Of a DNA stretch of 64,000 nucleotides, positions 1 to 10,148 are shown piece by piece. The stretch covers positions 14,310,442 to 14,374,441 of the forward strand of contig CM053332.1 of the NCBI GenBank assembly GCA_028583605.1, in the 5' to 3' direction. Position 1 is the stretch's first letter; every line of letters starts with the position of its first letter. Source of the DNA: Dastarcus helophoroides (lineage: Eukaryota; Arthropoda; Insecta; Coleoptera; Bothrideridae). The notes beneath the pieces were generated by a model, which saw only the letters and a list, made by a program, of their open reading frames with translations, had not been told where the DNA came from and ran no database searches. The translations under genes and the position numbers were made by a program.

Positions 1-97
1 TGTGCTGTAATATTAAAAAAAAGAGAGATAACATTGCTCGAATTATGTTAGAAAAGAAATTTAAATAAAAACTTTCAAAAAATTAAAAAATGAGTCA

Positions 98-230
98 CCC
101 GGAACTGAACAGAAAACCGGAAAAAACCACTATTTTTGTTGGAACGAAAACCGAAATGGAACCGATCTGATTCTTTCCCGGAACGAAAACCGAAACCCGG
201 AACGAAAAAAATAGTGGTTCGGTGCCCTGA
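98..230. repeat. Dispersed CCGGAAC/ACCGAAA-rich repeat, copy 1
   Basis: The block is rich in CGGAAC and ACCGAAA words and ends in GGTTCGGTGCCCTGA, whose reverse complement begins CAGGGCACCGAACC. That terminus resembles the CAGGG ends of some hAT-type elements, but I see no transposase and no convincing target duplication. A similar block lies in the opposite orientation at 7221-7327. Assignment to hAT is inference. Confidence 0.4.
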
Positions 231-235
231 TTTTT

Positions 236-990
236 TTATTAATTTTCTTATAACTCTTGATTACAGTGAAATCTCTCTAACATGCCATCGTTTCAAAATT
301 TCGACTTAAATTTCAAGATCCCGGCTTTAAATTGGAATATAAATGTTGTATTTTTCTCTTGAAATTTTAACTGAAGTTCCCAATTCTTAAAATTAGAAAT
401 AGAGAGGTTTTATCGGAAATTTTCAAAAAAAAAGCCAAATCCTGGAGTTTTGCGAAGTTTTATGCAGTCGGCATCGTACAAAAATCATTAGAATTTAAGA
501 TTTCGAGAAAAAAATGTGCCTACTGAAAATAAAGTGAAATTGAAAGGAAAAAATTCAAAAAAACTCGAAATTTTTATTAATAGCTTCAAAAAATAGGGGT
601 ATCTATAAAAGGGAAAATCCAAGTTTAAGAAAAAAAACAAATTTTGAGTGTTTGCTCTGAAGAAAAAGTTAAAATTTTCGGAAAAATTCGAATTTGCAAA
701 TAACATTGCCAGGAAACTGTGCTTCAATGAAAAAGACTCCACTGCTTTAGTCCAAATTTACAATAGCACATAAAATTTCTATTTTAAACTCGAAATTTTA
801 GGAAAAGAGAAGAAATATTTCGAGAAAGAGGTTCAAATTTCAAAAAAGTGCCGAAAATTTTGAAAAAAGAATATTCCAGTTATACAACTTAAAATTTAAT
901 TTGGCTTGAAAATTTGAGAATAAAATCAACATTTTCTTAGAAAGTGTGGAAATTGTAAGTTTCTAATCCTCCTTTCAAAAAAAAAATGTT
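236..990. other. A/T-rich low-complexity sequence, no gene
   Basis: Runs of A and T with recurring GAAATTTCGA-like words. Open frames here are composition artefacts rich in Phe, Lys, Asn and Ser. I see no splice sites, domains or mobile-element ends. Confidence 0.6.
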
Positions 991-994
991 AAGA

Positions 995-1052
995 ACACGC
1001 TTAGCGTGTCCATAGGAACAATCGCTTCGTGCTCAAAACACGCGCAGCGTGT
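995..1052. repeat. Pair of GC-rich hairpins in AT-rich DNA
   Basis: Two near-identical perfect inverted repeats lie 28 bp apart: ACACGC-tta-GCGTGT at 995-1009 and ACACGC-gca-GCGTGT at 1038-1052. The spacer carries CGCTTCGTGCTC. They stand out sharply from the surrounding A/T runs. Function unknown; they could be the end of a degraded element. Confidence 0.6.
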
Positions 1053-1889
1053 CTAGTCCTCAAAAATTCCGCTTAATACAAATAATGTTACAAAATTGTT
1101 CATATTTACATCAGCACTTGTTTTTGTTCACTTTTTTTCATATTAACGTTGCATCGCATTGTAAAATTAAATTTACACGTACAATAATAACCCATATTTC
1201 TTTAAATTTTGTTCAATTTGTTATCATATAATTATAGTATGTTCTGTCGAACTTCAAAATTTTACAATATTTGCCTAGCCCTATGCCCAGGATGGAGCAA
1301 AAAATACCGATTTTTGAGAATTCAAGGCCATGATATCTTTTTTTAGTCGACACTTTTTTTTTGGGATAACTGTTTTTTAATCGTAAAAAAATATTGGCAA
1401 ATACTAAAATTATGCCCATTTTTTATTTTTGGTCGTCAAAAATTATTTTGGGGCATTTTTTATTGTTATCGGCACACATCCTCATCTCCCTCCCTTTGAT
1501 CAATATCCCGTTTTGCTGTTAGAAACATAGGTATCCTAATTCTATTGCTAATTTTGTTACTTTAGAATATTTCTAGTGCAATTTTTTGAAAGGATTAGGC
1601 TAAGGGGGGACATTTATTGTCAGATATATTTTGTTTATCTTTGCTTTGTTATTTTTATGTTCGAAAAAATAACAAACTGGATTGTGAATAAAGTGAAATG
1701 CGTTTTGAAAAATAGATTATAGTCCCTGTAGTGTAGGAAAGATAAAATAGGCACAAGTTAAAATTTTTTTGGAATCTTGCAAGCGTCCAGAATAGAAAGT
1801 CTCAAGGGGGAGAGTAGAAAACTGGATTTGCTGTGATTGGCTCGCCTGATACGTATCTCTTTCTGTTCGTTTTATAGATGTAATTTTTC
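1053..1889. other. Non-coding AT-rich sequence
   Basis: Less repetitive than its neighbours, but I find no coding region, RNA gene or element end. The ORFs that cross it have no recognisable domain. Confidence 0.5.
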
Positions 1890-2660
1890 TCGAAGTGTCA
1901 TTTTGATTCTAAAAATGTCAATAGGTCTATTTTCCTTACGCTAAAGGTTTCTTACCTTTATCCTCAAAGAGTAAGATGTCCCTAAAAGATAGTGACATTG
2001 AAATTTTACTAAAATATCACCCAAAAATCTTCTAGTTGTCAAGTTTCACTGAAGTTTGAGTTTGAATTTTTCTTGAAGGAGAAAAACATCCCTAAAAATA
2101 GTGATCCTCTCTCTGGAAATCGACAGAACCGTTTCAGAGAGAAAAAATTGTTCCTCGAGGAGGAAGATGTTCCTAATAAGTAAGGATCCGAATTTTTACT
2201 AAAATTGCTTCGATATCTAGATCATTTTTCTGACCCAAAAATGTCCTAGTTACCAAGTTTATCGACACTGATAGAGTCGTTTCGGACATAAAAATTGTTC
2301 TTGAAGGAGGAAGACGCCCCTAAAAAATGGTGATCCTGAATTTATATAGATCGTTTTCTTCAATCAAAAAACCCTTAGTTACAAGAGTTTCATCGAAATC
2401 GATAGAAACTTTTCAGAAATAAAGTTTGTTTCGCAGTCAGGAAGATGTCCCTCATAATAGTGACCCCAAATTTTTACTAAAATTGCTAAATTGCATCTAC
2501 CTAGATCACCTTCTTGACCCAAATATTCCCTGGTCACCAAGTTTCATCGAAACTGATAAGAGTCGTTGCGGAGATAAAAATTGTTCCTGAAGAAAGAAAA
2601 GTCCCTAAAAAAATTGTCATCTTAAATTTTTACAGATAATTTTTCCAATTCAAAAAAATG
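1890..2660. repeat. ~145-bp tandem satellite, left block
   Basis: Degenerate tandem units carry the ordered words AGGAAGATGTCCCTAA, TTTTTACTAAAATTGC, TAGATCATTTTCTTGACC and AGTTACCAAGTTTCATCG. The AGGAAGATGTCC-type word recurs near 2072, 2150, 2300, 2430 and 2584, giving a period of about 130-155 bp. The array resumes at 3978 after the foldback element, so it was one array before the insertion. No coding content. Confidence 0.7.
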
Positions 2661-2670
2661 TTGGTTACCG

Positions 2671-3967
2671 ATGCAAATAGAATGGAACCTAGACTAAAGT
2701 ATGCAGCCGACTAAGAGTGTATAGTGGAACATAAGTAACTGAACTATCAACAGTTGAGCCACAAACACTTAGCGAAGTGGTTGCTCTCAAGGGAAGCCCC
2801 AGAAGACTATAATCTAAATGCACGGACCAATAGGCTTGAACATTTATCAGATTCAGAGTTTGAAAACCAACGACCGGTTTCGTTCTTATTAGATCTCATC
2901 AGTTTGGTGTATTCAATTCCAATGCTGACAAATATTCCGGTAAGTATATATACAAGGTCCGCCATTAGTGCGTGGACGGAGGATAGCTCCCAAGCCTGAA
3001 AAGGTATCAAAATGAAATTTTGTCCAGTGGTTTACATCTATAAGGAGCACATATTAAAATTATTTTCATTTTATTGTTCCAATCATATACATAGTGTTGA
3101 TATAAACTTACTTTTTAAAAAAATAGAACACTGTATATTTTTACATATTTAAATAGCTCTATGAAAATGCAGCAAAATAATATATGACTTTTTAGTAATT
3201 TTTGGATTCGCAAACCTCTGTCACTCTGCATAACTAAGAAATGTAAGACAACATGTTTAAGGTTTATGGAAACTAAAAGGCTATCAATGATTAATTTTGT
3301 TGCAAATTGGTTCATACTACATCACACTGAGTGTTTACAAATGACTGCATCGGAGTCCTATCTCCTGATTGATAATCCTTCATTGAAAAACGACCCTTCA
3401 AAACCCCCATTAACTCTATATTATTTTGTTGGATTTTTATAACGCTATCCAAATATGTAAAAGTATATAGGTTGTTCTGCTAAAAAAAAGTAAGTTTATC
3501 TTAACATTCTGTGTATGATTGGTGCAATAAAATGAAAATAATTTTAAAATTTACTTCCAATATATGTACGTCACTGGGTAAAATTTTATTTTGATATCTT
3601 CTCAGACTTAGAGCTATTCTTCGTCCACCCACTAATGGCGGACCCTGTACACTATAGAATCAACTAATATCCTTCTTGTGATTCCTAAGTACCACCATCG
3701 ATTGGTCCATAGAAAAATCTGTGGACAACTTCAACAAGTGTCATGTGCAAATAGACCCCCAGTTTCTTCTATGAACCAATAGGTGGTAGTACTTAGTAGT
3801 CACATGGAGGATGTCCGTTGAATCTATAGCACATACTTGCCAAAGCATTTGTCAGCATTCAGGTTGGATATACCAAACTGACGAGATCTAATACCATCGA
3901 AACCGGTCTTTGGTTTCCAAACTCTGAATTGATAAATGCTCAAACCTATTGGTCTGTGCCTTAAGAC
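2671..3967. mobile_element. Foldback-like inverted-repeat element, copy 1
   Basis: A left half (2671-2952) and an inverted right half (about 3780-3967) share the words GACCAATAGGCTTGAAC, ACCGGTTTCG, TTAGATCTC.TCAGTTTGGT and ATGCTGACAAAT. They are separated by a central segment with another inverted pair around ACCACC..ATTGGT (about 3690-3790). TTGGTTACCG flanks the element at 2661-2670 and 3968-3977, so a ~10-bp target duplication is likely. Copies also lie at 8911-9259 and 15432-15908, with a fragment at 11241-11430. The open frame through 2754-2999 is repeat sequence, not a gene. No transposase is present, so mobilisation in trans is inferred. A mariner-type MITE is nested inside. Confidence 0.7.
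2953..3647. mobile_element. MITE, mariner-like, with ~165-bp terminal inverted repeats
   Basis: The ends are CAAGGTCCGCCATTAGTG at left and its near-perfect complement at right (CACTAATGGCGGACCCTG). TA duplications lie at 2951-2952 and 3648-3649. The terminal repeats pair over about 165 bp with scattered mismatches: each holds GGTGGACG-like, TATCAAAAT.AAATTTT, TTATTTTCATTTTATTG and AAACTTACTTTTT in order. The middle (about 3125-3475) has no transposase. TA targeting and the end sequence point to the Tc1/mariner superfamily. It sits inside the foldback element, between GTAAGTATA and CACTATAGAATC. Confidence 0.8.
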
Positions 3968-3977
3968 TTGGTTACCG

Positions 3978-4610
3978 ATTTTGCTCAAAATCGATAGAAC
4001 ATACATAGAATCGTTTCAGATATAAATAATATTTGTTCTTCAAGAAAAAATAAGTTCCTAAAAAATTAAAAAACGGCGATACCGAAATTTTACTAAAATT
4101 GAACCCGTCTATGTCATTTTCTTGAAACAAAAATCCCCCATTTACCAAGTTTCGTCGGAATCGATAAAACCCTTTCGGAAATAAAAATTGTTTCTGGAGG
4201 CCAATGATGTCCTTGACAAAATGCGATCCCAAATTTAAAAAGTTATCGTTTTCTTAATCCAAAAAACCCTTATTTATCGAATTTCATCGAAATTGATACA
4301 ACTATTTCTGAGATAAAAATTAAATTTCCTCCTCAAAGAGCAAGATGTCTCTAAAAATAGTAATATCAAATTTTTATTAAAATGACATCTATCTATATTA
4401 TTTTTTGAACCAAAAAAATCTTAGTTACCATGTTTCATCGAAATGGATAGAGTCGTTTAGGGGATAAAAAATGTGTTCCTAAAGAATTAAAATGTTCTCA
4501 AGAACTGTTGATTCCGAATGTTTACCAGGACACCTATCTGGATCGTCTTTTCGGCTTAAAAAAATCCCTAGTTAACAGTTTTATCAAAACCATTAGCCTT
4601 TTTACCGAAA
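3978..4610. repeat. ~145-bp tandem satellite, right block
   Basis: Continuation of the array that starts at 1890. Units again carry TTTTTACTAAAAT, GTTACCAAGTTTC.TCGAAAT and AAGATGTCTCTAAA-type words. The array decays towards a short TATATA-rich spacer at 4610-4660. Confidence 0.65.
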
Positions 4611-4907
4611 AATGTATATAGTATATACATATAAACCAATTTATATATAAGATATATTGAGCACCTGCAGTTTTCATACATTTTTACATTTTTAAATGTA
4701 GCAGGGAATGGGTTAGAGTAGGGGAAGGTGGGTAGGAATGGGTCATTTTTCCTTTGGAGCCCACAAAATTCAAAGAACTTGGTACAACCTGTTTTTTTTT
4801 ACAGTCAGTGCGTAGCTGTATAAGTATACTTTAATATTTAAAATAATTAAAATCCCACTATTGATATATAAATGACAAGAAAATAAAAAGATAAATTATA
4901 CACACTG

Positions 4908-4960
4908 ACCCATTTCTCCTGCATGCAGAAGGAATGGGCTATGCTGCAGGAGGAATGGGT
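4908..4960. repeat. Left subterminal motif cluster of pogo-like element 1
   Basis: Sites related to AGGAGGAATGGGT lie at 4908-4920 (minus), about 4928-4939 (plus) and 4948-4960 (plus). The same word occurs in the terminal inverted repeat itself (GTAGGAATGGGT). Binding by the element's transposase is inferred from position and repetition. Confidence 0.6.
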
Positions 4961-5028
4961 AATAATTTTTCTTAACGTAGGTTTTAAATTTATACAGGTC
5001 AATATCGAAATATTCTTTATTCTTTATA

Positions 5029-6641
5029 TTATATTCTTTTTTTACGTGTATTTTTGGGTTTATTAGAGTTCTCCTTTTCTGCTTCTGTTAAATGTAATTT
5101 CACTTTCTTTTTTCGCTGATCTTCTATTTCATTTTTTTCTGGAGAATCAGTTAAAATTCGGGTTCGTCCTGGTTTCCTTCCTGATCTCTTATCTTTTCTT
5201 GGAGCTGCTTTGGGATAGGGGACTACATCTTGTGGAGACATCTGAAAATACAAAAAGGCTTAAATTATTGTTGCCTAGAAGAGCAGTTTAAAATTATCTA
5301 CCTGACTTGTTGAGGGATTTGGGGTGCTTGGTCTTAACAAATCAGTTGCTGCAGTTGTAGGAAGTTCCCGAGAGCCTGTGCTTTCCAGGGGACACGGACG
5401 GTCAGTAACAGCAGCCATCAAAAAGTCCTCATCTGAAAACATATCTCTACGAAAGGGCCATATTCCTGTTCGTTCAAAGCCTTTGGCAATATTAGATTTG
5501 CTGAAAGCCTGAACAAAGGCTTTTTGAGACAAATCAGCTAGGTTGTAAATTGTAACGGGCTTTCCTTGATTAAATGCCATAAAATTGTCACAAGCTTGGT
5601 TGTATCGACTTTTGAATGGTCCATAAACTGCCACATCCAACGGCTGGAGGCGATGACTTGTATGCGGGGGGAAACTGATCAGATGTACACCTGAATTTCT
5701 GGCAGCTGCAATAACTTCAATAGACACATGGCTCTCATGATTGTCCAAAAATAAAACTGCCGGCCTTTCTTTAGAACACCTTGCATGTAGAACAAAATGT
5801 TCAAAAACTTTAACAAAATTCTCCGATGTCATCCATCCACTTGGATGTCCTAAAATTAAACTGTTAGGGGGAGCAGAATGTCCTAAAATGTCAAGATTCC
5901 TTTGTCTAGGAAAAATATAAGCAGGCGGAGCTGTATTCCCTGCAGCATTAATGAAACAACACATAGTCACTAACTGGCCTCTCTCCCCAGAAGTAATTTG
6001 GCCTACTTGCTTTAACCCCTTTTCAGCCAGTACCTTTTGAGGCTTATGAACCGTTGTTAAACCCGTTTCATCACAGTTCCAGATATCGTCAGCAGTAAAT
6101 GTGAAACGGCTGTATACATTTTGCACGTTATCAAAAAATTGGGTAATATTGTGCCTATTAAAACTAGTGGACCTACTCAAACTAGTAGCCTCAGGTGTGC
6201 GCAAAACTAAGCAAGGATTTCTTCTGAGAAAACCAAACAACCACTCACTTCCAGCCTTTTTTTCATCACACCATTTTTTGGGAATTTCAATGTTCAGGGC
6301 TTTCGCATATTTATACGCCAATTTTCTAGCATCAGTAGATGTAAGGCCATAATGCATTTTTGAGCATCTTTGTAAATATTCTACCATTAAGTTTTCTTGT
6401 TCTTGCGTAAAAATTTGTCTCACTGTTGTATTTGGAAGATATTCGAATGTTTTCCCTTCGCTCAGAGATTTGAAATTTGAAACGTGTCTTTGTAATGCAG
6501 AATAAGATATATTGTAGTTTCTAGCTACTTATAGACTTATTGTCTTATAGACGAACCACTATTTACTTCTTCTACTGCTGCCTTGACTTCCTCAGAAGTT
6601 TTTCTGACACGCTGTGTGTTTTTTATCCAAATTCTGGGCAT
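5029..6641 (-). pseudogene. Pogo/Tigger-type transposase with a 60-nt intron, N-terminus disrupted
   Basis: Minus-strand gene. The predicted start is the ATG at 6641-6639 (MPRIWIKNTQ), heading a psq-type helix-turn-helix that continues as ARNYNISYSALQRHV. An extra 11 bp at 6529-6539 shifts the frame and adds stops inside this domain. From about 6423 the frame is open: CENP-B-like DNA-binding region, then a DDE_1 catalytic domain with Asp in NCDETG, LFLDNHES and QPLDVAV (118, 227 and 263 counted from codon 6423). A phase-0 intron is predicted at 5301-5242 (GTAGAT...TTTTCAG); splicing joins STSQ to MSPQDVVPYPKAAPRK, the family's usual C-terminal word. All three catalytic Asp are intact, so the 11-bp insertion may be the only inactivating change. 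The intron is inferred from consensus and frame. Confidence 0.85.
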
Positions 6642-6682
6642 CTGTATAAAGTATTAAAATAAAATATTAGATCAGTGGAAGT

Positions 6683-7075
6683 AGGAGGAATGGGTCACGA
6701 CCCAAACCTCCTGCCTTGTGGGAACCCATTCCTCCTGCATGTACACTTATATATATAAAATCACTCTACTTAAATGTAAGAATACTTATCGACATATTTC
6801 AAGTATTAATTAGTACTTTATAATATACTATTAACAAGAATAAATCAATTTTTGGGAATGTTATATAATTAAGGAAATTATTACACTCATAATTAAAATA
6901 TAAAAACTTACTTTTATCAGCAAAAAACGCTAGTTATTCATAACATTGAACACAAAACTTTGACATGGCTGCAACTAAAGTGACAGTTTACTTATCAATA
7001 GCGCTATCTATAGGCCAAATAACGATACATAAAATTAATATTCTACAATTAAAATTAAAATAACCCATTCCTCCT
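6683..7075. repeat. Right subterminal motif cluster of pogo-like element 1
   Basis: AGGAGGAATGGGT occurs at 6683-6695 (plus), and minus-strand copies lie at about 6699-6713 (degenerate), 6724-6736 and 7063-7075. With the left cluster this makes a symmetrical set inside both ends, between the transposase gene and the terminal repeats. Confidence 0.6.
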
Positions 7076-7220
7076 GTGACCCAATCCTACCCACTCTCCC
7101 CTAAACTCGTAATTCTGAGATGAAAGTTGCATGAATTTGTGTAAAATTTTGAAAAGGAAATTTCTAAAAAAATCCCAAACTTTAGGGTAAAGTAAAATTT
7201 TTTTTAAGAACATACCAATT

Positions 7221-7327
7221 CAGCAAACCGAAATAAACCGTTATATTTTTCGGTTCTGCTCCGGTTTTCGTTCCGACAAAAATAACGGTTTTTTTCGGTT
7301 TCCGGTTTTCGGTTCAGTTCCGGTTCA
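7221..7327. repeat. Dispersed CCGGTTC/TTTCGGTT-rich repeat, copy 2 (inverted)
   Basis: Reverse complement of the block at 98-230: both share GGAACTGAAC, GAAAACCGG, a stretch like AACCACTATTTTTGT, and CGGAACGAAAACCG in the same order. The two copies face each other about 7 kb apart. Confidence 0.5.
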
Positions 7328-7345
7328 ATAACTTGATTTCTATAA

Positions 7346-7997
7346 AAACAAATTCTGGAAATTCTGACATTTATAAACTAAAGCCGAAATTTTGTAACAA
7401 CAATCAAAATCATCATCATCAAAAAAATGAGTTTTAAAGGAAAAACTCAAGCCTAAGTTCCAAATGTTGGAGGTATGTTATGTAAAAAAAAGGTTCTCTA
7501 CATTTTTCTGAAAAAGTTTCAAGTGAGTTTAAATTTGTAATTTAAAAATAGAAATTGAAATTTGAACATTGAAGTGTCGAAAAACAGCAAAAAGTCTTAA
7601 AAAGGTTATAACTAATGTTTGAAGTTGAAATTTTGAAGAAAAAGTCGAAATCTTAAGTTCAAAGCTTAATTTTTTGGGAAAAAGTAAACTCTAAAATGTT
7701 AAAGACTGAATTTTGATGGCAAAAATAAAAAATTGCGTAAAATACTGTTTCTCGATATTCTCGATATTTTGGATTAAATTAGAAGCATTGTAAGTTCGAA
7801 TAATACAAATCAAAATTTCTACAAAAATTTGAAATTTTGAATATGAAATCAAAATGTTAGGGGAAAACATGACTATTACAAGTTTAGTGGCGCAATTGCA
7901 AAATAAAGTCCCAAGTCAATTGAAATCATTAGAAAAATTCGAATTTTAGGATTTCGGTTTTCAAGATTACATTCGAAATTTGGAACAAGTCAATACA
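7346..7997. other. A/T-rich low-complexity sequence
   Basis: Runs of AAATTT and GAAATTTTGA words up to the left end of the mariner element. No gene or domain seen. Confidence 0.6.
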
Positions 7998-8235
7998 TAC
8001 CAGGTCATTTAATAAGTCCATAGGATAAGTAAGAAAAAAACAAAATTTTGACAAAACTCGATTTTATTATTCAACATAGTTGCCTTCGAGGGCGATACAA
8101 CGAGTATAACGAATCTCCAACTTTTCGATACCACTTTTATAGTACGATTTCTCTTTCTTGTCAAAATAGGCCTCAGTTTTAGCGATTACTTCATCATTGG
8201 ACTTAAATTTCTTTCCAACAAGCATTCTTTTGAGA

Positions 8236-9469
8236 TCTGAAAACAAAAAAAAAGTTGCTGGGGGCTAAATCTGGAAAATACGGTGGGTGGGTAACCAATT
8301 CAAAGCCCAATTCATTCAATTTTGCCATCGTTTTCATCGATTTGTGACACGGTGCATTGTCTTGGTGAAACAATACTTTTTTTCTTTTGCAAATGTGGCC
8401 GTTTCTTTGCGATTTCAGCCTTCAATCGATCCAAAAGTGCACAGTAATAGTCGCTATTGATGGTGGTTCCTTTTTGGAGATAGTCGATGAATATTATTCC
8501 GTTCGTATCCCAAAATACAGAAGCCATCACCTTACCCGGTCAACTGTTGCTCTTTGCTCGCTTTGGATTCGGTTCGTCCACTGCTGTCCAATCAGTTGAC
8601 TGTCTTTTGGATTCTGGTGTGTAATAGTGAAACCACGTCTCATCCATTGTACATATCGACGATAGAATTCCATTTTATTGCGGTTTAACACCGCCAAACA
8701 TTCCTCTGAAGCATCGATTCGTTGTTGTTTTTGGTCGACTGTGAGCTCACGCGGCACCCACTTTGCACAGAGCTTTCGCAAACCCAAATGTTCGTGTAAA
8801 ATGGTAAAAGCACTACCATCTGATATCTTTAAAATGTCAGCTAGCTCGTGCACCTTCAATTTGCGATCGTTCATAAATAATTTGTGGATTTTTTTGACGT
8901 TTTCTGGAATCCAAAATGCACAGAGGTTTGAACATTTATTAGATTCGAAGTTTGGAAACCAAATATGGGTTTTGATCTTGTTAGATCTCGTTAGTTTGGT
9001 ATATCCAACTCGAATGCTAACAAATGTTCCGACAAGTAAGTACTAAAAAATTCACAGACGTCAAGTGTGTGACTTTTAGTACTACCACCTTGGTCTGTGC
9101 ATTTTAGAATCCTTGTCTTCTGGGAACTTTCCTAGAGAGCAACCGCTTCGCTAGGTGGCAGTGTTTCAACTGTTGGTAGTTCAGCTACCTATGATTCACT
9201 ATACACGCCTGGAGGGCTGCATGAATTTATAGTATAGGTTGCATTCCACTTGCATTTTATGGAATAACAGCCTCATTTGGGGTCCACTCTGCTCTGCATC
9301 ATTTGTGCTGGTACGACCACGTTTAAATTCAGTAATCCACTTCTCTACCATTTGTCTCGATGGGGCAGAGTTCGGATAATGTTTATCAAGCCATTGTTTG
9401 GTTTCCACTGTATTTTTTTTTCATCAAAAAGCAATGCTTTATCAAAACTTGAAATTCACTTTTTTCCAT
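8236..9469 (-). pseudogene. Mariner transposase pseudogene
   Basis: The minus-strand start is the ATG at 9469-9467 (MEKSEFQVLIKHCF). It is followed by the mariner HTH words WLDKHYPNSAPSR and EFKRGRTSTNDAE, then LADILKISDGSAF, LRKLCAKWVPREL, VFWDTNGIIFIDYL, NSDYYCALLDRLK and, in a shifted frame, HQDNAPCHKS. Lesions: one extra A in the run at 9413-9421; a frameshift just before the MDETW word (about 8640-8655); a frameshift in the lysine run near 8385-8395; and a 349-bp insertion in the linker. The third catalytic Asp of the DD34D triad reads Asn (DLAPSN). The copy cannot encode active transposase. Confidence 0.88.
8911..9259. mobile_element. Foldback-like element copy inside mariner
   Basis: A short member of the family at 2671-3967. 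It carries TTGAACATTTATTAGATTCG, TAGATCTCGTTAGTTTGGTA and CAAGTAAGTACTA, then the inverted arm with ACTACCACCTTGGTCTGTGC, GCAACCGCTTCGCTAGGTGG and AACTGTTGGTAGTTCAGC. TGGAAT at 8905-8910 and 9260-9265 is a 6-bp duplication of mariner sequence, and removing the insert restores the transposase word VIPENVKKIHK. This fixes the order of events: mariner first, foldback second. Confidence 0.8.
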
Positions 9470-9649
9470 TTTGTTTTCAATAACATAAGTTGCTTCACAC
9501 AAAATGCTGTAACTCACGAATTAATAGTCAGATTGCTGTCAAATTTATACACGTATCGTTTGAAGGTTAGTACTAAATAAAAATCATATGTAAAAATTCT
9601 AGTAACGTCATCTATGTATCATCCTATGGACTTTTTGAATGGGCTGTTA

Positions 9650-10020
9650 TCTACGACTTTAGTTCTTCGTTGGATATCTTCATTTCTTTTTCTGTCTGTT
9701 TTCAATCGACTGTTATTTCGAAATTTGTTGAATCAACCTAGGGAATTTGTCCTCTCGTGCAAATACGATCTGATAATTTGTATGTTTTCGTTTGTCAGGT
9801 ATAATGTAAACGTTTCGTTTCTCTCGATTCTAGAGTGGCGCAGCTGTCGTTTTTATGCCGATGTCAAAGCCACTTGTGGCACTGCCAAAGCTATTTTAAA
9901 TTATGATTCGAAAAAAAATTTTTCAGCTTAAATATTCCCGAAAAAATTTTTTATGACGTACACTATCTTCTCTTAAAATTAATGTCGTTTCCACTGAAAC
10001 ATCCACATGCAGTATATAAT
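9650..10020. other. Unassigned sequence between mariner and a Penelope-type terminus
   Basis: Mixed-composition sequence with an open frame that starts in the mariner end and runs to about 9931 without a known domain. A GC-richer stretch at about 9830-9890 has no recognisable product. I see no element ends. Confidence 0.3.
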
Positions 10021-10148
10021 TTTGATGGAACGGACTGGTCCTTGGTTATCAAGACAAATCTTGTCCCCTGAAACCAAGATTTATAAACATACCAACACTG
10101 GCCCTAAAGTGTTTCGATAGCCGAGCTATCATCTTCAGAGAGATACTT
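10021..10148 (-). mobile_element. Penelope-type terminus, solo, minus orientation
   Basis: Starts with TGGAACGGACTGGTCCTTGG and continues with CTTGTCCCCTGAAACCAAGA and GTTTCGATAGCC.AGCTATCATCTTCAGAGAGATA. It is the same repeat found downstream of the GIY-YIG remnant at 37182-37466. The ribozyme-like core survives (CTGAAGA, stem II, GAAA) but the cleavage-triplet side is changed (ACTTTAGGG instead of GCGTTAGAG), so activity is unlikely. Confidence 0.7.

Larger units (their letters stand above)
4721..7101 (-). mobile_element. Pogo-like DNA transposon (element 1), full length
   Basis: Terminal inverted repeats of about 25 bp are visible: the left end is GGGGAAGGTGGGTAGGAATG and the right end reads, in complement, GGGGAGAGTGGGTAGGATTG. 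Both are flanked by TA (4719-4720 and 7102-7103), the target duplication expected of the Tc1/mariner/pogo superfamily. The 2381-bp element carries one transposase gene on the minus strand and arrays of an AGGAGGAATGGGT motif just inside both ends. Complete ends and a nearly complete gene suggest a fairly recent insertion. Confidence 0.88.
8000..9647 (-). mobile_element. Mariner transposon, split by a foldback copy
   Basis: The ends carry matching inverted repeats over about 29 bp (left inner part AATAAGTCCATAGGAT; right inner part ATCCTATGGACTTTTTGAAT). TA lies outside both ends, at 7998-7999 and 9648-9649. Without the 349-bp insertion at 8911-9259 and its 6-bp duplication the element is about 1.3 kb, the usual mariner size. 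One transposase gene, now inactive, lies on the minus strand. Confidence 0.85.

Noticed and set aside
2754..2999. 81-codon plus-strand ORF and its minus-strand shadow
   Set aside because: Lies in a foldback-like repeat whose other copies are not open in this frame; it crosses the MITE boundary.
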